A stretch of DNA of 64,000 nt from Metabacillus mangrovi (GTDB lineage: Bacteria; Bacillota; Bacilli; Bacillales; Bacillaceae). The stretch spans positions 62,001 through 126,000 of the forward strand of contig NZ_WMIB01000003.1 in NCBI RefSeq assembly GCF_009711125.1, read 5' to 3'. Under the pieces are notes generated by a model. That model saw only the letters and a program-made list of their open reading frames with translations, made no database searches and was not told the DNA's origin. A program made the translations under genes and the position numbers. Shown here piece after piece: positions 51,766 to 61,315 of the stretch (position 1 is its first letter; the number at the start of each line of letters is the position of its first letter).

Positions 51766-52851
51766 ATGGCACATTTGGATGAAGCTTTGCAAATGCTGAA
51801 GGATTTGACCGATGCGAGAGGAATTCCGGGCAACGAGCGCGAGCCCCGCGAGGTCATGAAAAAGCACATAGAACCTTTCTCCACAGAAGTGATGACAGAC
51901 GGACTCGGAAGCCTGATCGCAAAAAAATCAGGAGATGAAACCGGTCCGAAAATCATGCTTGCCGGACATCTGGATGAAGTCGGATTCATGGTCACGAGCA
52001 TCGATGATAAAGGCTTCCTGCGCTTTCAGCCGGTAGGCGGCTGGTGGGGGCAGGTTATGCTCGCACAGCGCGTAACGATTGTAACGCGAAAAGGCGATGT
52101 GACGGGTATTATCGGCTCCAAGCCGCCGCACATCCTGCCTCCGGAAGCAAGAAAAAAACCGGTTGAAATTAAAGATATGTTCATTGATATCGGAGCTTCA
52201 AGCAAGGAAGAAGCTGCTGAATTCGGCATCCGCCCCGGCGACCAGATCGTTCCTTATTTCGAGTTCACTGTGATGAAAAACGAAAAAATGCTGCTTGCCA
52301 AAGCCTGGGATAACCGCATCGGCTGCGCCATCGCGATTGACGTCCTGAAAAAGCTGAAGGATGAGCAGCATCCGAACATCGTGTACGGTGTAGGAACTGT
52401 TCAGGAGGAAGTCGGACTGCGCGGAGCAAAAACCTCTGCCCAGCTGATCCAGCCGGACATTGCCTTTGCACTGGACGTCGGCATTGCCGGCGACACACCG
52501 GGAGTAACGGAGAAAGAAGCACTTGGAAAAATGGGTGACGGACCGCAAATCATCCTGTACGATGCCTCCATGGTTTCCCATAAAGGTCTCCGCGAGCTCG
52601 TGACCGACACGGCCGACGAGCACGGAATCCCATATCAGTACGATTCCCTGGCAGGAGGAGGAACCGACTCCGGCGCGATCCACATCACCGCCAACGGAGT
52701 ACCTGCACTGTCCATCACCATCGCAACACGCTACATTCACTCCCATGCAGCCATGCTTCACCGTGACGACTACGAAAACACGGTGCGCCTGCTCGTCGAA
52801 GTGATCAAAAAGCTTGACCGCAAGACGGTTGAAGCCATTACGTTTGATTGA
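51766..52851 (+). CDS. ysdC: M42-family metallo-aminopeptidase (YsdC)
   Basis: A cobalt/zinc-dependent tetrahedral aminopeptidase homologue, likely degrading peptides in the cytosol; annotated as glutamyl aminopeptidase or endoglucanase M in relatives. It has 361 residues. Metal ligands: His in [12 protein letters not shown] (~64-75), Asp in [11 protein letters not shown] (~180-190), catalytic Glu pair in [10 protein letters not shown] (~211-220), Asp in [12 protein letters not shown] (~233-244) and His in [14 protein letters not shown] (~325-338). AAAGGGGGC precedes the ATG. Followed by a terminator. Confidence 0.93.
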   Translation: MAHLDEALQMLKDLTDARGIPGNEREPREVMKKHIEPFSTEVMTDGLGSLIAKKSGDETGPKIMLAGHLDEVGFMVTSIDDKGFLRFQPVGGWWGQVMLAQRVTIVTRKGDVTGIIGSKPPHILPPEARKKPVEIKDMFIDIGASSKEEAAEFGIRPGDQIVPYFEFTVMKNEKMLLAKAWDNRIGCAIAIDVLKKLKDEQHPNIVYGVGTVQEEVGLRGAKTSAQLIQPDIAFALDVGIAGDTPGVTEKEALGKMGDGPQIILYDASMVSHKGLRELVTDTADEHGIPYQYDSLAGGGTDSGAIHITANGVPALSITIATRYIHSHAAMLHRDDYENTVRLLVEVIKKLDRKTVEAITFD

Positions 52852-52858
52852 TAATCAG

Positions 52859-52889
52859 CAGCCGGCCCGGGATTTTAGGGCCGGTTTTT
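52859..52889 (+). terminator. Intrinsic terminator after ysdC
   Basis: AGCCGGCCC pairs with GGGCCGGTT across a GGGATTTTA-type loop, followed by six T. Confidence 0.9.
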
Positions 52890-52936
52890 TGTGATTTGCA
52901 GGAGAAAGGCGGGCGGAGGGGATTGATTGGATCGCA

Positions 52937-53412
52937 GGGAAAAGCGGGAAAAGCGGGAAAAGCGGAATCGCGGGTCAGTTCCCACATTCACTGCCGGGGA
53001 AAAGCGGAATCGCGGGTCAGTCCCCACATTCACTGCCGTACTAAAGCTCAGGCACCGCCTCTTTAACCCGTTGGGGCACAAGGGATAGAGGGAACAAGTC
53101 TCCGTCCCCCGCTGCGGTAAAGCAACAGGGGACTGGCACCGTGCCAGTCCCCACATTCACTGCCGTACTAAAGCTCCGGCACCGCCTCTCCATTCCTTTG
53201 GGGGATAAGGGATTGAAGCTTCAGGTCTCTGTCCCCTGATGCGTTAAAGGACTGCGGGACTGACCCTATGCGGGTTTGGCTATTACTGGACCTGCTCAGC
53301 TCTGACCCCACTTTCGCTAAAGCACTAAACCTCCGTCCCCCGCCTCCGTAAAGCAGACAGGACAAGGTTTAGAAGTGTGCTGGCTTGTTCCCCTGATGCG
53401 TTAAAGCAGTGA
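52937..53412. repeat. Mosaic of short repeats between ysdC and sspI
   Basis: GGGAAAAGC is repeated three times in tandem at 9 bp (52937-52963). A 42-bp unit containing GCGGAATCGCGGGTCAGT and CCCACATTCACTGCC occurs twice in tandem (from 52955 and 52997), and CCCACATTCACTGCCGTACT recurs at 53149. A CG(N)TAAAGC(A/T) motif appears about seven times (near 53040, 53116, 53168, 53242, 53317, 53348 and 53400). No open frame with a ribosome site was found; the remaining bases to the sspI terminator look non-coding. Confidence 0.8.
53128..53152. repeat. 25-bp perfect palindrome, REP-like
   Basis: GGGGACTGGCAC - C - GTGCCAGTCCCC: 12-bp perfect arms around one base. It resembles GGGAC(A/T)G...GTCCC palindromes dispersed in many bacterial genomes, some mobilised by REP-associated transposases; no such transposase is in this window. 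Confidence 0.7.
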
Positions 53413-53525
53413 GGGTCAGAGCACCCAGCGCACCCACCCATTACTTTTACTCTCCAAACCCTATCAAATCCGCATCATCCAGAGGTTCAGAACTCAGCCA
53501 GAATTGTGATTCCTTTGCACCACCA

Positions 53526-53552
53526 AAAAAAGCCGCCCTAACCAAGGCGGCC
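53526..53552 (-). terminator. Intrinsic terminator of sspI
   Basis: On the minus strand GCCGCC and GGCGGC flank TTGGTTAG and are followed by seven T, seven bases after the sspI stop. Confidence 0.88.
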
Positions 53553-53558
53553 CGTCCA

Positions 53559-53768
53559 TTACTTCTTCAATCCATCTTCCAGCGTTTGAAGCATTTCCTG
53601 TTTTTCTGAAGTGTCTGCGTGCTGCCAGATGACTTCGAACAGCACTCCAAGTCCAGGAAGCATTTTTTCTTCTCCGCTTTGGATGGCGTCAACGATTGTG
53701 TGCTCCAGTTCGTCCTGTGAATTGCCAGTGACATTGTGAAGGACAGCATTTCTCAAATTCAGATTCAT
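53559..53768 (-). CDS. sspI: Small acid-soluble spore protein SspI
   Basis: A 69-residue minor spore protein beginning [21 protein letters not shown], the SspI signature, with the conserved [18 protein letters not shown] block (~32-49). SspI is made in the forespore and its loss slows spore outgrowth. AAAGGAGGAATC lies upstream of the ATG. It is divergent from ysgA and has its own terminator, as in B. subtilis. Confidence 0.95.
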   Translation of the reverse strand: MNLNLRNAVLHNVTGNSQDELEHTIVDAIQSGEEKMLPGLGVLFEVIWQHADTSEKQEMLQTLEDGLKK

Positions 53769-53884
53769 ATCAGATTCCTCCTTTTAAAAATAACATCTGA
53801 CCGTAGCTTTCTCGAATTTCAATTTTATTATGTACAAAAGAAAGGATATAATGAGGGAAAGCACGGATAAAGGAGTTAGGATTA

Positions 53885-54637
53885 TTGAAGAGAATAGAAT
53901 CAGTACAGAATCCACGCGTAAAACAGTGGCGGAAATTACATACGAGAAAAGAACGGGATAAAACCGGCACGTTTCTTGCAGAAGGGTTTCACCTTGTGGA
54001 AGAGGCGCTGAAAAATAAAGAGCTGGTTGCGGAAGTGATTACCGGGGAGACTACACTCATCCCGAAGGATTGGAATTTGGATCATACAGATATTTATTTA
54101 GTGACAGATGAAATTTTAACGTCACTTTCTGAAACTGAAACACCTCAGGGGATATTCGCAGTCTGCAGGCAAAATAAGGTGCAGGATGATCCACAGTGGA
54201 AAAGGGTGCTTCTTCTTGATGCTGTTCAGGACCCCGGCAATCTGGGGACGATCATCCGGACGGCGGATGCAGCCGGGATAGACGGCATTGTTCTTGGGGA
54301 GGGAACGGTGGATCCCTATAACGCAAAAACGGTCCGCTCCAGTCAGGGATCCGTTTTTCATATTCCGCTCGCAAAAGGGCAGCTTGGGGAATGGATCAGC
54401 CGCCTGAACGGCCGGCAAATCCCTGTATACGGCACTGCGCTGGAAGGAGCGGTCTCCTATAAAGAAGCGGAGTCGAAGGAAGCATTTGCGCTTCTTTTAG
54501 GAAATGAAGGAAAAGGCGTCTCTCCGGAATGGCTGGAGATGACGAATCAAAATCTTTATATTCCGATTTATGGAGGAGCTGAATCGCTCAACGTGGCGAT
54601 CGCTGCCGGCATTCTTATGTATCATTTACGCGGATAA
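53885..54637 (+). CDS. ysgA: TrmH/SpoU-family RNA 2'-O-methyltransferase (YsgA)
   Basis: A 250-residue SPOUT methyltransferase that methylates ribose in rRNA or tRNA; the exact target is not known from sequence. An N-terminal substrate-binding domain (KRIESVQNPRVKQWRKLHTR) is followed by the knotted SAM-binding domain with motif 1 DPGNLGTIIRTADA (~117-130), motif 2 LLGNEGKGVS (~197-206) and motif 3 IPIYGGAESLNVAIAAGILMY (~223-243). The TTG start follows AAGGAG. Precedes pheST, as in Bacillus. Confidence 0.93.
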   Translation: MKRIESVQNPRVKQWRKLHTRKERDKTGTFLAEGFHLVEEALKNKELVAEVITGETTLIPKDWNLDHTDIYLVTDEILTSLSETETPQGIFAVCRQNKVQDDPQWKRVLLLDAVQDPGNLGTIIRTADAAGIDGIVLGEGTVDPYNAKTVRSSQGSVFHIPLAKGQLGEWISRLNGRQIPVYGTALEGAVSYKEAESKEAFALLLGNEGKGVSPEWLEMTNQNLYIPIYGGAESLNVAIAAGILMYHLRG

Positions 54638-54709
54638 GGTTGCGGCCGCGCCTTTTTTTCCATATAATAAGGCTAGACAGGTTGTGAAATAAAATACAAT
54701 AATCGGCGT

Positions 54710-54966
54710 TTACGGAGAGCAGTAGTTTGTGAAGCAGGCCAATCAGGGAAAAAATGCCTCAGACTGAAAGCATTTTTATGGCAGCAGCAAATGAATTCAC
54801 CTCCTCAGCCGGCACCGGGACCGCAGTGATGCGTAAAGGTGCCCCGGTTCAAAACCGTTATCCTTTCCAAGCGACAGACGTATTTGCTGACGGCAGATTG
54901 TCTTGAACAAGGGTGGTACCGCGAATTCAAACCTCGCCCCTTTACCGGGGGCGGGGTTTTTTATTT
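54710..54966 (+). ncRNA. T-box leader of pheST
   Basis: tRNA-Phe-sensing leader. The T-box core AAGGGTGGTACCGCG is at 54909-54923; the terminator CCTCGCCCC / GGGGGCGGGG with a T-tract is at 54932-54966. A TTC triplet followed by ACC near 54795 could be the phenylalanine specifier. A TACAAT -10 at 54695-54700 with a weak -35 lies just upstream. An open frame through this region (from 54903) is an artefact. Confidence 0.92.
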
Positions 54967-54998
54967 ATTTCATTACAGCCGATAAAAGGAGGATTTCC

Positions 54999-56033
54999 AT
55001 GCAGGAGCAATTAAAGCAGTTGCAGCAAGAAGCACTTTTGAAAATTGAAGAAGCAGACGGGTTGAAGAGCCTGAATGATATCCGGGTAGCCTATCTTGGC
55101 AAAAAGGGCCCGATTACGGAAGCATTAAGAGGAATGGGCAAGCTTTCTGCTGAAGAGCGTCCGAAAATGGGCGCACTCGCGAATGAAGTGCGCGAAGCGA
55201 TTGCTTCCAAGATCAGTGAAAAGCAGGAGCAGCTCGAGAAGGAAGAAACCGAGAAGAAGCTGGCGGGAGAAACGATTGATGTGACGCTACCCGGCCGTCC
55301 TGTGAAAAAAGGGAACCGCCATCCGATTACAGCTGTAGTTGAAGAGATCGAGGATCTTTTCCTGGGAATGGGCTATTCCATTGAAGAAGGGCCGGAAGTG
55401 GAAATCGATTATTTCAACTTTGAAGCACTAAATCTTCCGAAGGGCCATCCTGCCCGTGATATGCAGGACTCCTTCTACATCACTGACGAGATTCTGCTCC
55501 GTACGCATACTTCTCCGGTACAGGCCAGAACGATGAAGAAATACAGCGGCCAGGGCCCTGTGAAAATCATCTGTCCTGGGAAAGTGTTCCGCCGCGATGA
55601 TGATGATGCGACACATTCCCATCAGTTCATGCAGATTGAAGGGCTCGTGATCGATGAGCAAGTGAGCATGAGTGATTTGAAGGGAACGCTTGAAGTCCTG
55701 GCGAAGAAAATGTTCGGGGAAGAGCGGGAAATCCGCCTCCGTCCAAGCTTCTTCCCTTTCACAGAGCCGTCTGTGGAAGTGGATGTTTCCTGCTTTAACT
55801 GCGGCGGGAACGGCTGCAATGTGTGCAAAGGCACTGGCTGGATTGAAATTCTCGGGGCCGGAATGGTTCACCCGAACGTTCTTGAAATGGCAGGCTTTGA
55901 TTCGAAAAAATATCAAGGGTTTGCGTTCGGGATCGGTGCTGAGCGGATCGCCATGCTGAAATACGGAATTGATGATATCCGACACTTCTACACGAATGAT
56001 CTTCGTTTTCTAAAACAATTCAAAAGAGCGTAA
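54999..56033 (+). CDS. pheS: Phenylalanyl-tRNA synthetase, alpha subunit
   Basis: Catalytic subunit of the (alpha-beta)2 enzyme, 344 residues as in B. subtilis. An N-terminal coiled coil (~1-90) binds tRNA. Class II motif 2 is in [14 protein letters not shown] (~200-213) and motif 3 in [18 protein letters not shown] (~311-328). The [17 protein letters not shown] cysteine cluster (~269-285) is a normal feature of Bacillus PheS. ATG 54999 follows AAAGGAGG. Operon with pheT, 14 bases downstream, under T-box control. Confidence 0.97.
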   Translation: MQEQLKQLQQEALLKIEEADGLKSLNDIRVAYLGKKGPITEALRGMGKLSAEERPKMGALANEVREAIASKISEKQEQLEKEETEKKLAGETIDVTLPGRPVKKGNRHPITAVVEEIEDLFLGMGYSIEEGPEVEIDYFNFEALNLPKGHPARDMQDSFYITDEILLRTHTSPVQARTMKKYSGQGPVKIICPGKVFRRDDDDATHSHQFMQIEGLVIDEQVSMSDLKGTLEVLAKKMFGEEREIRLRPSFFPFTEPSVEVDVSCFNCGGNGCNVCKGTGWIEILGAGMVHPNVLEMAGFDSKKYQGFAFGIGAERIAMLKYGIDDIRHFYTNDLRFLKQFKRA

Positions 56034-56047
56034 CTGGAGGGAGTAAC

Positions 56048-58462
56048 ATGTTCGTTTCCTATAAATGGCTGAAAGATTATGTGGATTTAAACGGCATAAC
56101 AGCTGAAGAGCTGGCAGAAAAAATTACCCGCAGCGGGATTGAGGTTGAAGCTGTTGAGGTCCTGAATGAAGGGATCAGCGGGGTTGTGATCGGCCATGTG
56201 CTCGAGAAAGAGCAGCATCCGGATGCAGATAAACTTAATAAGTGCCAGGTGGATATCGGGCAGGGTGAACCCGTCCAGATCATCTGCGGTGCACCGAATG
56301 TGGATAAAGGCCAGAAAGTGGCCGTCGCCTCGGTAGGTGCGGTTCTTCCGGGCAATTTTAAAATTAAGCGTGCCAAACTCCGCGGAGAAGAATCAAACGG
56401 AATGATCTGCTCGCTGCAGGAGCTTGGAATAGAAGGCAAGCTTGTACCGAAAGAGTTTGCTGAAGGGATCTTTGTTTTTCCTGATGATGTGAAGCCTGGA
56501 GAAAACGCTCTAGATTTGCTGAACCTTGATGATCAGGTGCTTGAGCTTGGATTGACGCCGAACCGATCTGATGCACTTAGCATGATTGGTGTAGCATACG
56601 AGGTGGCAGCATTACTTGACCGTGAAGTGATTTTGCCGGAGACGTCCTATGAAACAGGATCCGACCGTGCGTCTGATTACGTGAACGTAACCATTGAAGC
56701 GAAAGACGCAAACCCTCATTATTTGGCTGCGGTCGTGCGGAATGTGAAAATTGCGCCATCTCCGCTTTGGATGCAGACTCGGCTTATGGCTGCCGGCATC
56801 CGACCGCACAATAACGTTGTGGATATCACCAACTTTGTACTCCTCGAATACGGACAGCCGCTGCATGCATTTGATTATGACCGTTTCGGATCCAAGGAAG
56901 TAGTGGTCCGGATGGCGAAGCAAGGAGAAAAATTCGTAACGCTTGATGAAAAAGAACGTGTGCTGAAAGAAGACCAGCTCGTCATCACGAATGGTACAGA
57001 GCCGGTTGCACTTGCAGGAGTAATGGGCGGAGCGGACTCTGAAGTGAAAAATGATACGGTCAACATTCTTTTGGAATCAGCTTATTTTGACGGCCAGACG
57101 GTCCGCAGAGCTTCAAAAGACCACGGTCTGAGAAGCGAGGCAAGTGCCCGTTTTGAAAAAGGAGTCGCTCCTGAGAGAATTGAAGCGGCAGCACAGCGTG
57201 CCATTCAACTTATGGTTCAGTATGCAGGCGGAGAAGCGTGTGAAGGTTTTGCAGAAGTGAAGCTGCACAGCCCGGAACCGAAAGTCATCTCCATTTCCCA
57301 GGAAAAGATCAATTCTGTATTGGGGATGGACATCTCTGTACAGGATATTACGGTCATTCTCGGAAAGCTCGGATTTGAGGTTCAGGCGGAAGGCGCAGAG
57401 CTTTCAGTAACCGTGCCGACCAGACGGGGGGATATTACTCTCGAAGAAGACATCATTGAGGAAGTGGCACGGATTTACGGCTATGACAACATTCCGTCAA
57501 CTCTTCCGCTCTTCCGTTCCAATCCCGGCAGGTTATCGGATTACCAGGCAAACCGCAGAAAGGTGCGCGCCTATATGGAGGGGGCAGGACTGCTTCAGGC
57601 GATCACCTACTCGTTAACGAGCAAGGAAAAAGCCCTTCAATATGCCCTTAAGGAAACAGAACTGACCCATCTTTCATTGCCGATGAGCGAGGAGCGCAGT
57701 GTGTTAAGGCAAAGTCTTCTGCCTCATCTTCTGGAGGTGCTGAAGCACAACCTTTCCCGTCAGATGAATCAGGCAGCGGTTTACGAAACAGGATCTGTAT
57801 TCCTCACAAAAGGCCGCGATGAGCAGCCACTTGAAAAAGAGCACCTGGCAGGAGCCATCACCGGATTATGGGAGGAGCATTCCTGGCAGGGTGAGAAAAA
57901 AGCACTGGATTTCTTTGTCATTAAAGGCATTCTCGATGGCTTGTTTGAGAAGCTTGGGGCAACTGAAAAAGTCGAGTATAAACAGGCGAAGAGAGACGGA
58001 CTTCACCCGGGGCGGACTGCAGAAATCTACCTGAATGGCCAGCTTGCCGGAATCACGGGCCAGCTGCATCCTACTGTACAAAAGGATTTGGATCTTCCGG
58101 AAACGTATGTTTTTGAACTGATGCTTGAGGATTTATTCAGTGCCGAAGCAGAAGAGATCCGCTACTCTGTCATTCCAAGGTTCCCATCGATCACACGCGA
58201 TATCGCTCTAGTCGTGAACAAGGAAGTTCCTGCTGGCGAAATTCTGAACGTGATCAAGGAAACAGGAGGAAAGCTCCTTTCGGAAGCCGCTATTTTCGAC
58301 CTTTACGAAGGTGAAAGGATGGAGGATGGAAAGAAATCGGTCGCGTTCTCTCTCATTTACCTCGATCCTGAACGGACACTCACAGATGAAGAAGTGACGA
58401 AAACACATGAAAAAGTATTAGAGGCCGTCTCCGGACAGTTCGGAGCCGTACTGAGGGGTTAA
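56048..58462 (+). CDS. pheT: Phenylalanyl-tRNA synthetase, beta subunit
   Basis: Partner of PheS, 804 residues. Domains in order: B1/B8 start ([13 protein letters not shown]), an EMAPII-like tRNA-binding domain (~40-150, with [12 protein letters not shown]), the B3/B4 editing domain (~210-400) that removes mischarged Tyr, the B5 DNA-binding-like domain (~405-475), the catalytic-like core without activity (~490-680), and a C-terminal ferredoxin-fold anticodon-binding domain (~710-804). TGGAGGGAG precedes the ATG. A terminator follows. Confidence 0.97.
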   Translation: MFVSYKWLKDYVDLNGITAEELAEKITRSGIEVEAVEVLNEGISGVVIGHVLEKEQHPDADKLNKCQVDIGQGEPVQIICGAPNVDKGQKVAVASVGAVLPGNFKIKRAKLRGEESNGMICSLQELGIEGKLVPKEFAEGIFVFPDDVKPGENALDLLNLDDQVLELGLTPNRSDALSMIGVAYEVAALLDREVILPETSYETGSDRASDYVNVTIEAKDANPHYLAAVVRNVKIAPSPLWMQTRLMAAGIRPHNNVVDITNFVLLEYGQPLHAFDYDRFGSKEVVVRMAKQGEKFVTLDEKERVLKEDQLVITNGTEPVALAGVMGGADSEVKNDTVNILLESAYFDGQTVRRASKDHGLRSEASARFEKGVAPERIEAAAQRAIQLMVQYAGGEACEGFAEVKLHSPEPKVISISQEKINSVLGMDISVQDITVILGKLGFEVQAEGAELSVTVPTRRGDITLEEDIIEEVARIYGYDNIPSTLPLFRSNPGRLSDYQANRRKVRAYMEGAGLLQAITYSLTSKEKALQYALKETELTHLSLPMSEERSVLRQSLLPHLLEVLKHNLSRQMNQAAVYETGSVFLTKGRDEQPLEKEHLAGAITGLWEEHSWQGEKKALDFFVIKGILDGLFEKLGATEKVEYKQAKRDGLHPGRTAEIYLNGQLAGITGQLHPTVQKDLDLPETYVFELMLEDLFSAEAEEIRYSVIPRFPSITRDIALVVNKEVPAGEILNVIKETGGKLLSEAAIFDLYEGERMEDGKKSVAFSLIYLDPERTLTDEEVTKTHEKVLEAVSGQFGAVLRG

Positions 58463-58468
58463 CCAATT

Positions 58469-58503
58469 TAACCGTCTTTCCAATCGGAGAGGCGGTTTTT
58501 TTG
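58469..58503 (+). terminator. Intrinsic terminator of pheST
   Basis: AACCGTCTTTCC pairs with GGAGAGGCGGTT (with G-U pairs) around AATC, followed by seven T. Confidence 0.88.
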
Positions 58504-58580
58504 CAGATTTTCTGCCCGATGACGGGACAAGACCATTTTTCTCTCTTATACTCATAGATTGGTGAAAAGGGGGCTAAGCA

Positions 58581-59084
58581 ATGGAAAAATTGAAGGCTGA
58601 GGTCATACGAGCAGAGGAATATGAGGCATCACTTTCCAGACTGCTGAAAGCGACGGTCAATGAAGGCGCGGCGATAGGCTTTCTGCCGCCGATGGGCACA
58701 GAAGAGGCAGCATCTTATTGGAGAGCCCTTCCCAGCGGACAGAATGTGATTTTGTTTGCAGTAATGGCAGACGGCGAAGCGGCCGGAAGTGTTCAGCTTC
58801 ATCTGGCAGACAAGCAAAACGGGCTCCACAGAGCAGAAATTGCGAAGCTGATGACACACCCGCAGCACCGCCGGAAAGGAATTGGACGTCTTCTCATGAA
58901 CAAAGCAGAAGAGCGGGCACGGGAAGAAGGGCGCTCCCTGCTTGTGCTGGATACGAGAGAAGGGGACCCATCCAACCGCCTTTACCAGTCTCTCGGCTAC
59001 AAGGAAGCAGGAAGGATTCCAAACTACGCAAAATCAGCTGACGGGACGCTTCATGCAACGGTGATTTATTATAAGGAGCTATAG
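58581..59084 (+). CDS. GNAT-family N-acetyltransferase
   Basis: A 167-residue GCN5-related acetyltransferase, cytosolic, substrate unknown. The acetyl-CoA-binding region is clear: IAKLMTHPQHRRKGIGRLLM (~90-109), including the R/Q-x-x-G-x-G/A loop, and the C-terminal DTREGDPSNRLYQSLGY block (~130-146). AAAGGGGGC precedes the ATG. It stands between pheT and the convergent rnhC, with no clear terminator of its own before the 21-bp repeat array. Confidence 0.9.
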   Translation: MEKLKAEVIRAEEYEASLSRLLKATVNEGAAIGFLPPMGTEEAASYWRALPSGQNVILFAVMADGEAAGSVQLHLADKQNGLHRAEIAKLMTHPQHRRKGIGRLLMNKAEERAREEGRSLLVLDTREGDPSNRLYQSLGYKEAGRIPNYAKSADGTLHATVIYYKEL

Positions 59085-59146
59085 GAAAGAGGGACGGCCG
59101 CTGCGGCGGACGTGAACGGTGGCGAATGGTGTCGGTTAATCGCTAT

Positions 59147-59290
59147 TCGACATTATAGATCACTTAATCGACAGGATAAGTAGCGCAATCGACAAGATAA
59201 ATAGCGCAATCGACAAGATAAAGGACACAATCGACAAAATAAAAGACACAATCGACAAAATACAGTACGCAATCGACAAACGCTTAAAAC
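59147..59290. repeat. 21-bp tandem array (TCGACAAAATAA core)
   Basis: TCGACA recurs at 59147, 59168, 59189, 59210, 59231, 59252 and 59273, exactly every 21 bp; the unit is like TCGACAAGATAAATAGCGCAA. The core CGACAAAATAA resembles the CGGACAAATAA core of the array at 8.6 kb, and the period is the same. It lies between the convergent GNAT and rnhC genes. The remainder of this 300-base gap holds only the rnhC terminator. Confidence 0.95.
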
Positions 59291-59352
59291 CATCAACACA
59301 AAACCTAACCCAACCGGCAAAACCAGTCAGCCGCTGTCTGCCCGAATGCGGC

Positions 59353-59383
59353 AAAAAAAGCAGCGGATTTGAGATCCGCTGCT
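59353..59383 (-). terminator. Intrinsic terminator of rnhC
   Basis: On the minus strand AGCAGCGGAT and ATCCGCTGCT flank CTCAA and are followed by seven T, two bases after the rnhC stop. Confidence 0.92.
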
Positions 59384-59385
59384 GA

Positions 59386-60321
59386 TTACCGTTTCCGCCT
59401 CAGCAGATCCAGCGCTTTCTGTTTATTGGCGAAATGCGTTTTGGCATAGGTGTGTAGTACCTCTTCGCCCTGCTTGCTGATCAGTTTGGCCGCTGCTTCG
59501 TCCACTTGTTTGCCTGCGCCCTTGGGCAGGGTCATCCCCGCTGCTTTGGACAGCTTTTCAAACTCCTTCACAAAGGAATAGCGGGCGATGATGGAGGCAG
59601 CGGCTACTGCAAGGTGAATGCCCTCTGCTTTCGTGCTGAAATATGTATTTTTCCTGGAGTATGTCTGGCCTCTGAGATGGTTGAAATAGATGTTCGGATC
59701 GACGAATTGGTCGATTAAGATGGCCTCTGGTTCTTCCGGGCTGATTTTGTCCATTAAATGCCGGATCGCCTGGTTGTGGAGCCAGGCTTTCATTTTGCCC
59801 TGGGTCATGCCTTTACTCTGCATTTCATTGTATTTTTCATTTTTCAGGACGAGCAGGCTGTAGGGGATCGTTTTGATCAAATCCTTCGCGATGGCGGTGA
59901 TTTGGGGATCCTTCAGCCCTTTGGAATCACGTACACCCATTTCCTTGAGCAGTGGAAGCTGCTCCTTGCTGACATAGGCTGCTGTGACGGTCATCGGCCC
60001 GAAGAAATCGCCTGTTCCGACTTCATCGGATCCTATCGCCGACAGCCCGGCAATGTTTGGCGGAGGGGCGAAACCATGTACAGTTTTCGCGGCGGATTTT
60101 GCAGGTGCGGCTGCTCCTGTGCCCCCCCAGCGGCGGGATTCTTCTTCAGCCCGGCTTCCCTGAAACAGGATTTTGCCGGATTTATAGCCTGTAACCGTAC
60201 AGCCGTCTACCTTTGCTGAAAAAACAGCACCCTGCGGCAGCTTGGGAGCGGCCGATTTTTTATAGTAAGCAGCTGCTTCGTTCAGCAGCTGTGGAGTGGC
60301 TTGAATGACAGAATGTGACAA
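59386..60321 (-). CDS. rnhC: Ribonuclease HIII
   Basis: Degrades RNA in RNA:DNA hybrids. About 311 residues: an N-terminal TBP-like hybrid-binding domain (~1-80), an Ala/Pro-rich linker, and the RNase HII-type catalytic domain with [14 protein letters not shown] (acidic pair, ~95-108), [10 protein letters not shown] (~202-211) and [14 protein letters not shown] 60321 gives the (M)SHSVIQ start of homologues and lies nine bases after AAGGAAGG; ATG 60327 is a close alternative. It is divergent from zapA and convergent with the GNAT gene. Confidence 0.94.
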   Translation of the reverse strand: MSHSVIQATPQLLNEAAAYYKKSAAPKLPQGAVFSAKVDGCTVTGYKSGKILFQGSRAEEESRRWGGTGAAAPAKSAAKTVHGFAPPPNIAGLSAIGSDEVGTGDFFGPMTVTAAYVSKEQLPLLKEMGVRDSKGLKDPQITAIAKDLIKTIPYSLLVLKNEKYNEMQSKGMTQGKMKAWLHNQAIRHLMDKISPEEPEAILIDQFVDPNIYFNHLRGQTYSRKNTYFSTKAEGIHLAVAAASIIARYSFVKEFEKLSKAAGMTLPKGAGKQVDEAAAKLISKQGEEVLHTYAKTHFANKQKALDLLRRKR

Positions 60322-60443
60322 AAACATCTTCCTTCCTTGATAAATTGCGGTTTTTAGACAACGCAGCATCTCGCTCTGCTTCCCATATCGGAAATAAACA
60401 TGTTATGATAAAGCTTAGGATTCCTAGGAATGGAGGAAGTGCG

Positions 60444-60701
60444 TTGTCTAATCGTTCAAAGACCAAAACGACTGTCGATATATACGGGCAGCAATATGCC
60501 ATCGTCGGCACCGAGAGCACGAGTCATATGCGCCTTGTCGCTTCAATTGTAGACGATAAAATGAGGGAAATGAACAGTCATAACCCTTCTCTTGATATAA
60601 ATAAACTGGCTGTGCTTACAGCAGTCAATGTCGTGCACGAATATTTGAAACTAAAAGAAGAATGCGAGCTTCTTGAAAGGAAGCTTTCAGAAAAGGATTG
60701 A
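60444..60701 (+). CDS. zapA: Cell division protein ZapA
   Basis: Small FtsZ-associated protein that promotes bundling of FtsZ and Z-ring formation. It has 85 residues: an N-terminal beta region ([20 protein letters not shown], ~5-24) and a C-terminal coiled coil (~60-85, [19 protein letters not shown]). TTG 60444, three bases after GGAGGAAGTG, gives the same length as B. subtilis ZapA (YshA). Operon with the cvpA-like gene and polX. Confidence 0.93.
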   Translation: MSNRSKTKTTVDIYGQQYAIVGTESTSHMRLVASIVDDKMREMNSHNPSLDINKLAVLTAVNVVHEYLKLKEECELLERKLSEKD

Positions 60702-60709
60702 ATGAAAGC

Positions 60710-61255
60710 ATGCTTGATCTGATTATAGCAGTCATCCTTCTGGGTGGCATACTGACTGGTCTGCGGCGGGGCTTCATTATGCAGCTCGTTCATCTGACCG
60801 GATTTATCCTCGCTTACATTGTAGCATATTTATATTATGATGATTTAGCTCCGAAGCTGGAGCTGTGGATTCCATACCCTTCTATGGGACAGGGGCAGGG
60901 GGCCATCACATTTTTTGCTGGCGCGCAGCTTGAAGAAGCCTATTACAGGGCCATTGCATTTGCGATTCTTTTTTTCGGAACGAAAATCGCTGCTCAGATT
61001 ATCGGTTCCATGCTTGATTTTATCGCGATGCTGCCGGTGCTGAAACAGCTGAACCGTTGGGGAGGGAGCATTCTCGGTTTTGCAGAGGTATACCTGATTG
61101 TGTTCATTTTGCTTTTTATCGGCGGACTGCTGCCGATGGAAAATATCCAAGACGCAATGGGAGGCTCATTCCTGGCTGATGCGATCGTTCATCATACCCC
61201 TTACTTTTCAGACAAGGTGGATGAACTTTGGATTCAGTATAGCGGCAAGTCATAA
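60710..61255 (+). CDS. yshB: CvpA family membrane protein (YshB)
   Basis: A 181-residue membrane protein with four hydrophobic segments (about 2-22, 26-46, 75-95 and 112-135), matching the CvpA family named for colicin V production in E. coli. Its role in Bacillus is unknown. ATG 60710 gives the MLDLIIAVILL N-terminus of homologues; TTG 60698 overlaps the end of zapA. Between zapA and polX, as in B. subtilis yshABCD. Confidence 0.88.
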   Translation: MLDLIIAVILLGGILTGLRRGFIMQLVHLTGFILAYIVAYLYYDDLAPKLELWIPYPSMGQGQGAITFFAGAQLEEAYYRAIAFAILFFGTKIAAQIIGSMLDFIAMLPVLKQLNRWGGSILGFAEVYLIVFILLFIGGLLPMENIQDAMGGSFLADAIVHHTPYFSDKVDELWIQYSGKS

Positions 61256-61315
61256 GCTTCTCGAAACAGAGAGGTTTTTTCCTGTGTTTAACGAAACTTT
61301 GATGAGGTGATCGGT

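Noticed and set aside
52875-53156. Overlapping frames with NVGTDPRFRFS repeats in the ysdC-sspI gap
   Set aside because: Derived from the 42-bp repeats; no ribosome sites, and low-complexity products.
54903-54998. N-terminal extension of PheS through the T-box region
   Set aside because: The extension translates the T-box core and terminator; ATG 54999 has a strong ribosome site and gives the normal length.
59160-59354. 64-codon minus-strand frame with FILSIVS heptads
   Set aside because: Produced by the 21-bp array; no start site support.
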